From: Pseudomonadota bacterium
GTDB lineage: Bacteria > Pseudomonadota > Alphaproteobacteria > Rhizobiales > Phreatobacteraceae
Reading direction: 5' to 3'
Length of the DNA stretch: 64,000 nt
Assembly: GCA_020161695.1 (NCBI GenBank)
Contig: JAIUOO010000001.1
Coordinates: 310,001-374,000, forward strand
Shown here one piece after another: positions 1-8,610 of the stretch. A program made the position numbers and the translations under genes. The notes beneath the pieces were generated by a model, which saw only the letters and a list, made by a program, of their open reading frames with translations, searched no databases and was not told the origin of the DNA. Each line of letters begins with the position of its first letter. The stretch's first letter is position 1.

Positions 1-1
1 G

Positions 2-625
2 GGCGCCGCCATGCTGATGCTGATGCCGCCCTATCACGGTGCGACTCTGCGCGCCGACGAGACGCGCATGGTCGAGCATTTCCAGCGCGTCGCCGAGGCC
101 GCGCCCATTCCGATCATGCTGCAGGACGCGCCGCTATCGGGCGTCGCGCTATCCGTGCCGGCCATGGTGCGACTGGCGGAGACGGTGCCACAGGTCTGCT
201 ACTTCAAGATCGAGACGCCGGGAACGGCGGCCAAGCTGCGCGGCCTCATCGCCGCCGGCGGCAATGCCGTCATCGGCCCGTGGGACGGCGAGGAATCGAT
301 CACGCTGATGGCCGATCTCGATGCGGGGGCGACCGGCACCATGTCGAGCGCGCTGCTCCCCGACCTGACCAAGCCGGTGGTGCAGCACCACGCGGCTGGC
401 CGGCGGTCCGAGGCGGCGGCGCAGTACGCGAAAATCCTGCCGCTCATCAACTACGAGAACCGCCAGTGCGGCCTGCGCGCCACCAAGACGGTGATGATGG
501 AAGGCAAGGTCATCCGCTCGGACCATGTCCGCCACCCGCTCGACCCGATCCACCCCGCCACCCGCGAGGGCCTTTTGGAACTCGCCCGCGAGCTTCAGCC
601 GCTGGCGCTGCGCTGGGGGCATTGA
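2..625 (+). CDS. dihydrodipicolinate synthase (DapA/NAL) family aldolase, 5' end missing
   Basis: This is the C-terminal two thirds of a DapA-family class I aldolase, reading openly from the window edge for about 207 residues. The Schiff-base lysine is visible in CYFKIETPG, residue 69 of the fragment, followed by the glycine-rich stretch expected near the substrate pocket. Family members cleave or condense pyruvate-type substrates; sequence alone does not separate true DapA from a 2-keto acid aldolase or dehydratase. The family is usually about 300 residues, so roughly 90 residues lie upstream of the window. The downstream amidase and ABC importer fit a catabolic rather than lysine-biosynthetic role, but that is inference. 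Confidence 0.85.
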   Translation, partial: GAAMLMLMPPYHGATLRADETRMVEHFQRVAEAAPIPIMLQDAPLSGVALSVPAMVRLAETVPQVCYFKIETPGTAAKLRGLIAAGGNAVIGPWDGEESITLMADLDAGATGTMSSALLPDLTKPVVQHHAAGRRSEAAAQYAKILPLINYENRQCGLRATKTVMMEGKVIRSDHVRHPLDPIHPATREGLLELARELQPLALRWGH

Positions 626-654
626 CACAAGGCTTGCCCATTTTCTCGTATAAT
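622..654 (+). promoter_or_regulatory. weak promoter-like site (TTGACA, 21-bp gap, TATAAT)
   Basis: A perfect TTGACA (622-627) and a perfect TATAAT (649-654) lie just after the aldolase stop codon, upstream of the small unknown gene. The 21-bp spacing is too long for a normal sigma-70 promoter, so only the -10 element may be real. It is one of few AT-rich patches in this region. Confidence 0.25.
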
Positions 655-746
655 GGAATATTGATCCATCATACGCTCAGCACTGGCTCGCCATGTCCAC
701 GCGCCCATCGAATCGCCTGCGCCAATGGCCTTCCGAGGACGACGGC

Positions 747-1052
747 ATGTCGCCGTCGCCTGCCGCGCGGCACAATGGCGGCCCACCGCTGGACGACTAT
801 GACGGGCCGCCATGGGGCAAGGGCGATCCGCACCGCTTCCTGCACTGGCGGCGGGCGCACAAGGCGGCGTGGAAATCCGTTTCGGCTGACGTGATGCGGT
901 TCCGCCTGGACAAGGCCGAGCGGCTCGGGCTGACCTACGAGGAATATTCGCTCGAGATCATGGAGCGGGGCCGCTACCTCCAGATCGAGGACACGGAGCG
1001 GATCGCCGAGATCAAGGCAGCACGGCGCAGGCGGCGACGACGCGCCGCATGA
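747..1052 (+). CDS. conserved hypothetical protein with HNGGPPLDD motif
   Basis: A small protein of about 101 residues that I do not recognise functionally. It begins with a Pro-rich segment carrying HNGGPPLDD, a motif I have seen in uncharacterised rhizobial proteins. A charged, aromatic-rich helical region follows (FLHWRRAHKAAW, then an acidic helix around EEYSLEIMERGRY), and the protein ends in a run of arginines. The start at 747 is preferred because GAGG lies about nine bases upstream. An in-frame ATG at 693 would add 18 residues but has no ribosome binding site. The basic tail suggests nucleic-acid contact, which is only a guess. Confidence 0.55.
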   Translation: MSPSPAARHNGGPPLDDYDGPPWGKGDPHRFLHWRRAHKAAWKSVSADVMRFRLDKAERLGLTYEEYSLEIMERGRYLQIEDTERIAEIKAARRRRRRRAA

Positions 1053-1122
1053 GCGGCACGCGCGCTGGCCCCTTAACCTCCTGGCGGGAGCGTGGCAGCC
1101 TGCGCGCCATCAGGAGAATGCC

Positions 1123-2562
1123 ATGTCGCTGTCCACCACCGCCATTGCCGAGCTCGATGCCTTCGCGCTCGGTCACGCCTTCCGGCGCAAGACGCTGTCG
1201 CCGGTGGAAGCCGCGACAGATGCTCTCGATCGGGCGGAGGCCTCGCAGCCGGCGATCAACGCCTTCGCGCTGATCGACCGTGCCCGCACGCTCGCCTGGG
1301 CGCGCGAATCGGAAGCGCGCTGGATGAGGGGCGAGCCGCTCGGGCCCTTCGACGGCGTGACCGTGACGGTGAAGGACAATCTTTCGGTCGAGGGCTGGCC
1401 GAGCCTCAAGGGCTCGACGGTCACGCCGAAATCCCCGATGGGCTACGACGCGCCGGTGACCGCGCGCTGCAAGGAAGCCGGACTCGTCATCCTCGGCCTC
1501 ACCACCATGCCGGAATTCGGCTGGATCGGCCTGTCGACCTCGCCGCTCACCGGCCATACCCGCAATCCGTGGAACCGCGAGCGCACGGCGGGCGGCTCGT
1601 CGTCCGGCGCGGCGGCCCTGGCGGCGCTCGGCATCGGGCGGTTCCACCTTGGCACGGACGGGCTGGGCTCGATCCGCATCCCCGCGGCCTTCTGCGGCGT
1701 CCCCGGCATCAAGGCGACCTATGGCCGCGTTCCCGCCTATCCGATCTCGGTCATGGGCGAACTCGCCCATCTCGGCCCCATCGCCCGGGACGTGCGCGAG
1801 GTCGCGGCGCTGCTCACCATCCTGTCCGGCCCCGACCATCGCGATCCCATGGCCTGGAACACGCCGGCTCCCGACTACAATATCGGCATCGACGACGGCG
1901 TCAGGCGCCTTCGCGTCGCCTATTCGCCCCGCCTCGGCTTCGTCGAGAAGATCGATCCGGCGGTGGAGAAGGCGGTGGCGTCGGCCGCCGCGACCTTCGC
2001 GGCCATGGGCGCCATCGTCGACGAGGTCGACCCGCCGATGGAGGATCCCTCGCCGATCGCCTGGGACATCTGGAACGCCGGCGCGTCGCTGGCGCTGAAA
2101 TCGTTCGGCGCGGCCGAGCGCGCGGCCATGGACCCCGGCCTTGTCGCCTGCGCGGAGACCGGCGCCGGAACGTCCGCCGCCGACCTGATCGACGCCCTGC
2201 TCTACCGGCGCACCAAGGCCGTCGTCGCGATGGCCGAGTTCCATCAGACTTACGACCTGTTGATAACGCCGACCATGCCGACCGGCGCCATTCCGCTCGG
2301 CGCCGACCTGCCGCCGGCGGGCTTTGCCGGGGTTTCCGAGTGGGGACCGCTGTGGACCGACTGGTGCCGCTTCACGCCGCCCTTCAACGTCACCCAGCAG
2401 CCGGCCGGCACGGTGCCCTGCGGCCTCGATGCAGACGGGCTGCCGATCGGCCTCCAGATTATCGGCTGGCGCCGGCAGGAGGCGATGGTGCTGCGCGCCA
2501 TGCGCGCCTTTGAATCCGCGCGTCCCTTTGCCCGGGTTCCGGTGTCCCACGGCGGCGCGTAA
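1123..2562 (+). CDS. amidase (amidase-signature family)
   Basis: A 479-residue amidase-signature hydrolase that cleaves carboxamides to carboxylate and ammonia. The Ser-cisSer-Lys triad can be placed: Lys84 in TVTVKDN, the cis-serine at 159 or 160 in AGGSSSGAAAL, and nucleophile Ser183 in TDGLGSIRIPA. The usual family consensus has Gly-Gly-Ser before IRIPA; here the first glycine is leucine, a mild departure near the oxyanion loop. Length matches the family, and an AGGAGAA box sits 4 bases before the ATG. It lies directly upstream of a peptide-type ABC importer, so it probably hydrolyses an imported amide or peptide-like compound. Substrate is unknown. GatA is unlikely because no gatB or gatC is nearby. 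Confidence 0.9.
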   Translation: MSLSTTAIAELDAFALGHAFRRKTLSPVEAATDALDRAEASQPAINAFALIDRARTLAWARESEARWMRGEPLGPFDGVTVTVKDNLSVEGWPSLKGSTVTPKSPMGYDAPVTARCKEAGLVILGLTTMPEFGWIGLSTSPLTGHTRNPWNRERTAGGSSSGAAALAALGIGRFHLGTDGLGSIRIPAAFCGVPGIKATYGRVPAYPISVMGELAHLGPIARDVREVAALLTILSGPDHRDPMAWNTPAPDYNIGIDDGVRRLRVAYSPRLGFVEKIDPAVEKAVASAAATFAAMGAIVDEVDPPMEDPSPIAWDIWNAGASLALKSFGAAERAAMDPGLVACAETGAGTSAADLIDALLYRRTKAVVAMAEFHQTYDLLITPTMPTGAIPLGADLPPAGFAGVSEWGPLWTDWCRFTPPFNVTQQPAGTVPCGLDADGLPIGLQIIGWRRQEAMVLRAMRAFESARPFARVPVSHGGA

Positions 2563-2646
2563 TGTCACACGAATAGTCCCAGCCGGGCGAGCTATGCATT
2601 TGCCGACATGCGCGCTTTTTGCGCGGGCACTGCCTAGGCAACGGGA

Positions 2647-2675
2647 TTGACACCGCATCCTGCGGCCTCTCTGAT
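2647..2675 (+). promoter_or_regulatory. sigma-70-like promoter for the ABC importer operon
   Basis: TTGACA at 2647-2652, a 17-bp spacer and TCTGAT at 2670-2675 (4 of 6 matches to TATAAT) lie 57 bases before the start of the binding-protein gene. Spacing and position fit a promoter serving the whole importer operon. No operator could be recognised. Confidence 0.5.
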
Positions 2676-2731
2676 CCAGCCTTCTGCCGGCAGGGTCAGA
2701 TCCTGCCGTGGAGTTCCAGGGGAGAGTCGTC

Positions 2732-4336
2732 ATGAAATCCGTCAAACTGTCTCGCCGCTCGGTGGTAGCGGGCGCAGCCGCAGCAAGCGCGCTCGCTGGC
2801 ACCACCGGTGCCTCCGCCCAGGGCGCGGCCAATACGCTGCGCGTCGTCATGCACTCGGACCTGCGCATCGTCGATCCGATCTGGACGACCGCCTACATCG
2901 TCCGCAACCACGGCTACATGATCTACGACACCCTGTTCGCGCTGGACTCGAAGGGCGACGTGCAGCCGCAGATGGTCGACAAGTTCACCGTCAGCGACGA
3001 CAAGCTGACCTATTCGTTCACGCTGCGCGACGGCCTGATGTGGCATGACAACACGCCGGTCACGACGGCGGACGTCATCCCCTCGATCCGCCGCTGGGGC
3101 GCGCGCGATCCGCTCGGCCAGACCGTGCTCGGCTTCGTCGCCAGCATGGACGCCAAGGATCCGAAGACCTTCGAGATCAAGCTGAAGGAGCCGACCGGCC
3201 TGCTCATCTTCGCGCTCGGCAAGCCGTCCTCGAACGTGCCGTTCATCATGCCGAAGCGCGTCGCCGAGACCGATCCGAACACCCAGATCTCCGAGTTCGT
3301 CGGCTCCGGTCCGTTCGTGTTCCAGCGCGACGAGTGGCGCCCGGGCGACAAGGCCGTCTACACCAAGTTCGCGGGCTACAAGCCGCGTTCGGAGCCGGCC
3401 TCGGGGCTTGCCGGCGGCAAGGTCGCCAAGGTCGATCGGGTCGAGTGGCGCGTGGTCGCTGACCAGCAGCAGGCGGTCAACGCCCTGCTCGCCGGCGAAA
3501 TCGACATCATCGAGTCGCCCAGCCACGATCTTCTGCCGCTGCTGAAGGCCGACAACAACATCAAGCTGTTCAACTGGAACCCGCTCGGCAACCAGTACAC
3601 GATGCGGTTCAACCACACGACCGCGCCGTTCAACAATCCGAAGATCCGCCAGGCGGCGCTCTACGCCTTCAATCAGGAGGACTTCCTGAAGGCGACCATC
3701 GGCGATCCCGAATACTACAAGGTCTGCAAGGCCATGTTCGTCTGCGGTTCGCCGCTCGAGACGATGGCCGGCATGGAGGACAAGCTCGAGTCCAACTTCG
3801 CCAAGGCACGCCAGCTCCTCCAGGAGGCCGGTTACAACCGCGAGCCGGTGGTGCTGCTGCACTCGACCGACCTTCAGGTGCTGACCAACCTGGCGCCTGT
3901 CGCCAAGTCGCTGCTGGAGCGCGCCGGCTTCGTCGTCGACATGCAGTCCATGGACTGGCAGACGGTGGTCGCCCGCCGCGTGAAGCGCGACCCGCCGACC
4001 CAGGGTGGCTGGAGCGCCATGCTGACCTCGTGGGTGTCCGCGGACATCCTCAACCCGGTCATGGCCGGCTTCTTCAACGCATCCGGCGACAAGGCAGCCT
4101 TCGGCTGGCCGAACGACCCCGAGATCGAGGCGCTGCGCGCCCGCTTCGCGCGGGCCGGCACGCTGGCCGAGCAGAAGCAGATCGCCGAGGCCGTCCAGCG
4201 GCGCGTGGCCGAGAACCCGACCCACATCCATCTGGGCCAGTGGTATTCGCCGGGCGCCCACCGGAGCAACATCTCGGGCTGGGTGGCAACGCCCGCCCCG
4301 GTGTTCTGGAACATCGAGAAGGGTCGCGGCGCCTGA
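2732..4336 (+). CDS. ABC transporter substrate-binding protein, family 5 (peptide type)
   Basis: A 534-residue periplasmic binding protein of the DppA/OppA class (SBP_bac_5), the ligand-capturing part of the importer encoded just downstream. The N-terminus reads KLSRRSVVAGAAAASALAG and ends with an AxA-type site near ASAQG, so it looks like a twin-arginine signal peptide. The start at 2732 is chosen because GGGGAGAG lies six bases upstream and places the twin arginines correctly; a GTG at 2708 is possible but weaker. The family binds di- and oligopeptides, nickel, heme or opines, and the ligand cannot be told here. The amidase next door hints at amide- or peptide-like substrates. Confidence 0.93.
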   Translation: MKSVKLSRRSVVAGAAAASALAGTTGASAQGAANTLRVVMHSDLRIVDPIWTTAYIVRNHGYMIYDTLFALDSKGDVQPQMVDKFTVSDDKLTYSFTLRDGLMWHDNTPVTTADVIPSIRRWGARDPLGQTVLGFVASMDAKDPKTFEIKLKEPTGLLIFALGKPSSNVPFIMPKRVAETDPNTQISEFVGSGPFVFQRDEWRPGDKAVYTKFAGYKPRSEPASGLAGGKVAKVDRVEWRVVADQQQAVNALLAGEIDIIESPSHDLLPLLKADNNIKLFNWNPLGNQYTMRFNHTTAPFNNPKIRQAALYAFNQEDFLKATIGDPEYYKVCKAMFVCGSPLETMAGMEDKLESNFAKARQLLQEAGYNREPVVLLHSTDLQVLTNLAPVAKSLLERAGFVVDMQSMDWQTVVARRVKRDPPTQGGWSAMLTSWVSADILNPVMAGFFNASGDKAAFGWPNDPEIEALRARFARAGTLAEQKQIAEAVQRRVAENPTHIHLGQWYSPGAHRSNISGWVATPAPVFWNIEKGRGA

Positions 4337-4346
4337 CATCGCGACA

Positions 4347-4373
4347 GGCGGCGGTCGTCCAACGGCCGCCGCC
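4347..4373 (+). terminator. intercistronic stem-loop after the binding-protein gene
   Basis: An 8-bp GC stem (GGCGGCGG with CCGCCGCC) around a short loop, followed by ATTTCGTTCTCTTC. It lies between the binding-protein gene and the first permease. Such hairpins commonly protect the upstream message or partly terminate, so that the binding protein is made in excess of the membrane parts. Confidence 0.6.
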
Positions 4374-4401
4374 ATTTCGTTCTCTTCAGGCCAATACAAT
4401 C

Positions 4402-5343
4402 ATGCTTTCATATATTCTCAGACGCCTAGCGGCGACCGTACCCGTCCTGTTCACCGTCGCCGTGATGGTGTTCCTGATGCTGCGCCTGACGCCCGGCGAC
4501 CCCGCGGCGATCATCGCCGGCGACAACGCCACCTCGCAGCAGATCCTCGACATCCGCACCAAGCTCGGCCTCGAGCAGCCGGTGCTCCAGCAGTTCTTCA
4601 TCTGGCTCGGCAGCATCCTGCGCGGCGATCTCGGCGAGAGCTTCTTCTTCCGCAAGACCGTGTGGGAGCTGATCTCCGAGCGTATCGAGCCGACGCTGTC
4701 GCTGGCCGTCCTGACCATCGTGCTCGCCGTCATCATCGCGATCCCACTCGGCGTGGTCGCCGCCTACCGGCAGGGCACCTGGGTCGATCGCCTCGTGATG
4801 GGCTTTTCCGTCATCGGCTTCTCGGTGCCGGTCTTCGTCGTCGGCTATCTGCTCGTCTACATCTTCGCGGTGAAGCTCGGCTGGTTCCCGGTGCAGGGTT
4901 ATCAGCGGATTTCGGGGGGGCTCGGTCCCTGGTTCCGCAGCCTCGTCCTGCCCGCCTTCACGCTGTCCGTGATCTATGTGGCGCTGATCGCCCGCATGAC
5001 GCGCACGAGCGTGCTGGAAGTCCTCTCGGAGGACTATATCCGCACCGCCCGCGCCAAGGGCCAGACCGAGGTCAAGGTGCTGTTCCAGCATGCGCTGAAG
5101 AACGCCGCCGTGCCCATCGTCACCGTCGTCGGCATCGGCATCGCGCTGCTCATCGGCGGCGTCGTCGTCACCGAGAGCGTCTATTCCATTCCCGGCCTCG
5201 GCCGCCTCACCGTCGACGCCGTGCTGGCGCGCGACTTCCCGGTGATCCAGGCGATCATCCTGAGCTTCTCCTTCGTCTACGTGCTGATCAACCTGCTCGT
5301 CGATCTTTCGTACACGATCTTCGATCCGAGGATCCGCTATTGA
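4402..5343 (+). CDS. ABC transporter permease, DppB/OppB type
   Basis: A 313-residue inner-membrane permease, first of the pair forming the peptide-import channel. It opens with the typical LSYILRRLAATVPVLFTVAV segment, then the conserved RLTPGDPA motif, with about six membrane spans in all. The cytoplasmic EAA-type loop that docks the ATPase lies near DYIRTARAKGQ. Length is standard for DppB. The ATG at 4402 starts just before this first span; long open sequence further upstream in the same frame overlaps the binding-protein gene and is not coding. The next permease overlaps the stop codon, so the two are translationally coupled. Confidence 0.93.
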   Translation: MLSYILRRLAATVPVLFTVAVMVFLMLRLTPGDPAAIIAGDNATSQQILDIRTKLGLEQPVLQQFFIWLGSILRGDLGESFFFRKTVWELISERIEPTLSLAVLTIVLAVIIAIPLGVVAAYRQGTWVDRLVMGFSVIGFSVPVFVVGYLLVYIFAVKLGWFPVQGYQRISGGLGPWFRSLVLPAFTLSVIYVALIARMTRTSVLEVLSEDYIRTARAKGQTEVKVLFQHALKNAAVPIVTVVGIGIALLIGGVVVTESVYSIPGLGRLTVDAVLARDFPVIQAIILSFSFVYVLINLLVDLSYTIFDPRIRY

Positions 5344-6275
5344 CCGCCCCAGCCACCACAACCCCGCTGGCCGACGCGGCCGATACGCCCGCCCCCGCGA
5401 AGCCGACCGTCTGGCGCAAGCTGTTCCGCAACCCCGCAGTCCTCACCGGCCTCGCCATCGTGCTGGTCATGGTGTTCATCGGTCTGATCGCGCCCCTGAT
5501 CGCCACCAGCGATCCGTCAGCGATCAATCCGGCGGCGCGCAACCGCCTGCCCATGGCCGAAAGCTCCATGCGCGCCGATGACGGCACCCGCATCACCGTC
5601 AAGCACTGGATGGGCACCGACACGCTCGGCCGCGACGTGTTCTCGCGCGTCGTCTATGGCGCTCGCGTGTCGATCTTCATCGGCGTCGCCGTTGCCGCCA
5701 TCTCGATCGGCGTCGGCCTCGTGGTCGGCCTGCTCGCGGGCTATTTCCGCTGGCTGGACAGCGTGATCATGCGGATCATGGACGGGTTGATGGCGATCCC
5801 CGCCATCCTGCTCGCCATCGCGGTGGTCTCGCTATCGAGGGCCGGCCTGCTATCCGTCATCATCGCCATCGTGGTGCCGGAGGTGCCGCGCGTCGTGCGT
5901 CTCGTCCGGGCCGTCGTGCTCTCGGTGCGCGAGGAGCCCTATGTCGAGGCCGCCCGCGTCTCCGGCACGCCCACGCTGAAACTGCTGATACGCCACGTGC
6001 TGCCGAACACCGTCGCGCCGCTGATCGTGCAGGGCACCTTCATCTGCGCCTCGGCCATCCTCGTCGAGGCAATCCTGTCGTTCCTCGGCATCGGCATCCC
6101 GCCGGAAATCCCAACCTGGGGGAACATCATGGCCGAAGGGCGCCAGCTCTTCCGCGTGTTCCCTCACAACATCCTCTACCCGGGCATCTTCCTCGCCCTC
6201 ACCGTGCTTGCCGTGAACATGCTCGGCGACGGTCTGCGCGACACGCTCGATCCGAAAATGGAGAAGCGCGGATGA
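5340..6275 (+). CDS. ABC transporter permease, DppC/OppC type
   Basis: The second channel subunit, 311 residues, with a cytoplasmic Pro/Ala-rich N-terminus, a first span around LTGLAIVLVMVFIGLIAPLI, the MGTDTLGRDVFSR motif typical of DppC proteins, and a docking loop at EAARVSGTPTLKLL. The likely start is a TTG that overlaps the upstream stop codon (TTGA), with a GAGGAT purine stretch just before it. No ATG is available before the first span. It overlaps the ATPase gene by four bases (ATGA). It forms a heterodimer with the DppB-type partner. Confidence 0.88.
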   Translation: MTAPATTTPLADAADTPAPAKPTVWRKLFRNPAVLTGLAIVLVMVFIGLIAPLIATSDPSAINPAARNRLPMAESSMRADDGTRITVKHWMGTDTLGRDVFSRVVYGARVSIFIGVAVAAISIGVGLVVGLLAGYFRWLDSVIMRIMDGLMAIPAILLAIAVVSLSRAGLLSVIIAIVVPEVPRVVRLVRAVVLSVREEPYVEAARVSGTPTLKLLIRHVLPNTVAPLIVQGTFICASAILVEAILSFLGIGIPPEIPTWGNIMAEGRQLFRVFPHNILYPGIFLALTVLAVNMLGDGLRDTLDPKMEKRG

Positions 6276-7888
6276 GCGGCCCGATCCTGGAAATCCGCAA
6301 TCTGACGGTCGGCCTGCCCAAGGGCGGCGACCGCGCCAATGCGGTCGAGAACGTCTCGTTCCACGTCAACCCCGGCGAGATCGTCTGCGTCGTCGGCGAG
6401 TCGGGCTCGGGCAAGTCGGTGACCGCCCACTCGGTCATGGGACTGCTGCCCAAGGGCCAGCTCAAGGCGACCGGCGGCGAGATCCTGCTCGAAGGCGAGA
6501 ACGTCCTCACGGCCACGCCCAGTCGCCTTCGGGCGCTGCGCGGCACGCGCATGTCGATGATCTTCCAGGAGCCGATGACGGCCCTGAATCCGGTCGTCAC
6601 CTGCGGCGCGCAGATCGACGAAGTGCTGCAGATCCACACCGATCTCGGCGCGGCGGAGCGCAAGGAGAAGGTGCTCGCGGTGATGAACTCCGTGAGCCTC
6701 CCCGACCCAGAGAAGATGTTCGACGCCTATCCGCACCAGCTCTCGGGCGGACAGCGCCAGCGCATCATGATCGCGCAGGCGCTGGTGCTCGATCCCGCCC
6801 TGCTGATCGCCGACGAGCCGACCACCGCGCTCGACGTGACCACTCAGGCGCAGATCCTCAAGCTCGTCTCCGAGATGCAGGAGCGGCGCGGCACGGGCGT
6901 GCTGTTCATCACCCATGATTTCGGCGTCGTCGCCGAGATCGCCCACCGGGTCGTGGTGATGCAGAAGGGCCATGTCGTCGAGGCGGGCACGGCCAACGAA
7001 GTGCTGAAGAACCCGCAGCATCCCTATACCAAGATGCTGATCAACGCGGTTCCGCCCCTGACGCCCGCCGTCCGGGACGAGAAGACCGGGCCGGTCGCGC
7101 TGGAGACGGTCAAGCTCTGCAAGGTCTATGGCGGCGGCGGCTTCTTTCAGAAGAAGCGCGAGGTGCGCGCCGCTTCCGACGTCGATATCCGCGTGCGGCG
7201 CGGCGAAACGCTCGGCATCGTCGGCGAGTCCGGCTCGGGCAAGTCGACGGTCGCGCGCTGCATCGCACGGCTGATCGAGCCGAGCTCCGGCGGCATCGTG
7301 GTCGACAACATGGACATCGCGCGATTGTCGGAGCGCCAGCTCCGGCCGCATCGCAAGCATTGCCAGATCGTCTTCCAGGACCCCTACCGCTCGCTCAATC
7401 CGCGCCGGTCCGTGGGGGCGTCCATCGTCGAAGGGCCGATGAATTTCGGTGTTTCCGCCGATGCCGCCCACGCCAAGGCGCGCGACCTGATGAAGCTCGT
7501 CGGACTGTCGCCGGATGCGCTCGACCGCTACCCGCACCAGTTCTCGGGCGGCCAGCGCCAGCGCATCTGCATCGCCCGCGCGCTCGCCATGGAGCCGGAG
7601 ATCCTGATCGCCGACGAGGCGGTTTCCGCGCTCGACGTGTCGGTCCAGGCCCAGGTGCTGGACCTGCTCGACGATGTCCGCAAGAAGTTCGACCTCGCGG
7701 TGCTGTTCATCACCCACGACCTGCGCGTCGCGGCGCAGATCTGCGACCGGATCGCGGTGATGCAGAACGGCGTGGTGGTCGAGCACGGCAAGACGGTGGA
7801 CGTCTTCACCAACCCGCAGCACGCCTATACGCGCTCGCTGTTCGAGGCCGCGCCGGGGCGGAACTTCGAGTTTGCCCGGGTGGCCTGA
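6272..7888 (+). CDS. dipeptide-type ABC transporter ATP-binding protein, fused DppD-DppF
   Basis: A 538-residue protein with two complete nucleotide-binding domains, so one polypeptide replaces the usual separate DppD and DppF. Walker A motifs GESGSGKS occur at about residues 42-49 and 318-325, signature motifs LSGGQRQR at about 157 and FSGGQRQR at about 424, each followed by Walker B with ADEP or ADEA. In the second domain the residue after the Walker B glutamate is Ala ([10 protein letters not shown]) rather than Pro. It powers the importer encoded by the preceding genes and ends the tightly overlapping operon. Fused ATPases of this kind are common in rhizobial peptide and glutathione importers. 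Confidence 0.94.
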   Translation: MSGPILEIRNLTVGLPKGGDRANAVENVSFHVNPGEIVCVVGESGSGKSVTAHSVMGLLPKGQLKATGGEILLEGENVLTATPSRLRALRGTRMSMIFQEPMTALNPVVTCGAQIDEVLQIHTDLGAAERKEKVLAVMNSVSLPDPEKMFDAYPHQLSGGQRQRIMIAQALVLDPALLIADEPTTALDVTTQAQILKLVSEMQERRGTGVLFITHDFGVVAEIAHRVVVMQKGHVVEAGTANEVLKNPQHPYTKMLINAVPPLTPAVRDEKTGPVALETVKLCKVYGGGGFFQKKREVRAASDVDIRVRRGETLGIVGESGSGKSTVARCIARLIEPSSGGIVVDNMDIARLSERQLRPHRKHCQIVFQDPYRSLNPRRSVGASIVEGPMNFGVSADAAHAKARDLMKLVGLSPDALDRYPHQFSGGQRQRICIARALAMEPEILIADEAVSALDVSVQAQVLDLLDDVRKKFDLAVLFITHDLRVAAQICDRIAVMQNGVVVEHGKTVDVFTNPQHAYTRSLFEAAPGRNFEFARVA

Positions 7889-7918
7889 CAAGCCCGGCGG
7901 AGCATGGGACAATCGGCC

Positions 7919-8605
7919 ATGCTCCGCCTCGCCCTTCTCGTCCTCGCCCTGACAGTCCCGCCCGCTTTCGCGCAGGGGATCGACCCCGCGATCCTCCGGG
8001 CCATGCAGGGCTCGTGGCTGATTGCTCCGCAGGACGGCCGGCCCGGCTGCCGGGTGACGCTGCGGACCGAGGTCATTCCCGGCGGCTACGCACTGGCGCT
8101 TGGTCCCGACTGTACCCAGCGCCTGCCGCGCCTCGCCGATGTCGCGGGCTGGAACCCGGTCGACGGACTGAAGCTGATCGACGCGCGGCGGCGCAACGTC
8201 ATGGAATTCCGCGAGCGGGAGGACGGCCAGTATGACGCGCCGGAGCCCTCGCCGGGCTATGCGCTGCTGCGCGCGCCCGACCATGTCACCCGCTTGCCCA
8301 TGGCGCCCGAGGCCTTCGGAACGTGGCTGATGAAACGGCCGGACGGCGAGGTCGTCTGCCGGGTTCAGTTGCTCGACCGCCCGCCCCCCGGCGGCCAGGA
8401 GAGCTACGCGGTGCGCGTCGTCGCGCAGGGCTGCCAGAGCGCGGTCACGCGCCTGAAGCTGGTGTCCTGGCGGATGGAGATGCTGAAACTGGTCCTCTAC
8501 GGGCTGGATGGCAACAGCCTCAGCTTCGTCCAGACGCCGACCGGCTTCGCCAAGACGGCCGCGGAGGGCGGCCGACCGCTCATTCTCGAACGCGCGCCGA
8601 GGTGA
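7919..8605 (+). CDS. secreted protein with two AprI/Inh-like domains
   Basis: About 228 residues with a clear signal peptide ([19 protein letters not shown]). The mature part looks like two copies of one fold. Each starts with a GSW/GTW-type stretch, has a CRV segment ([17 protein letters not shown]), a second Cys (PDCTQRL, QGCQSAV), a W near the repeat centre, and an LKLxx-strand. This pattern resembles the small beta-barrel Inh/AprI inhibitors of secreted metalloproteases; assignment is from pattern only. The start could be 7904, which would place five residues before the signal. Its stop lies six bases before the adenine deaminase start, so the two are probably co-transcribed, although no functional link is obvious. 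Confidence 0.6.
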   Translation: MLRLALLVLALTVPPAFAQGIDPAILRAMQGSWLIAPQDGRPGCRVTLRTEVIPGGYALALGPDCTQRLPRLADVAGWNPVDGLKLIDARRRNVMEFREREDGQYDAPEPSPGYALLRAPDHVTRLPMAPEAFGTWLMKRPDGEVVCRVQLLDRPPPGGQESYAVRVVAQGCQSAVTRLKLVSWRMEMLKLVLYGLDGNSLSFVQTPTGFAKTAAEGGRPLILERAPR

Positions 8606-8610
8606 ATGCC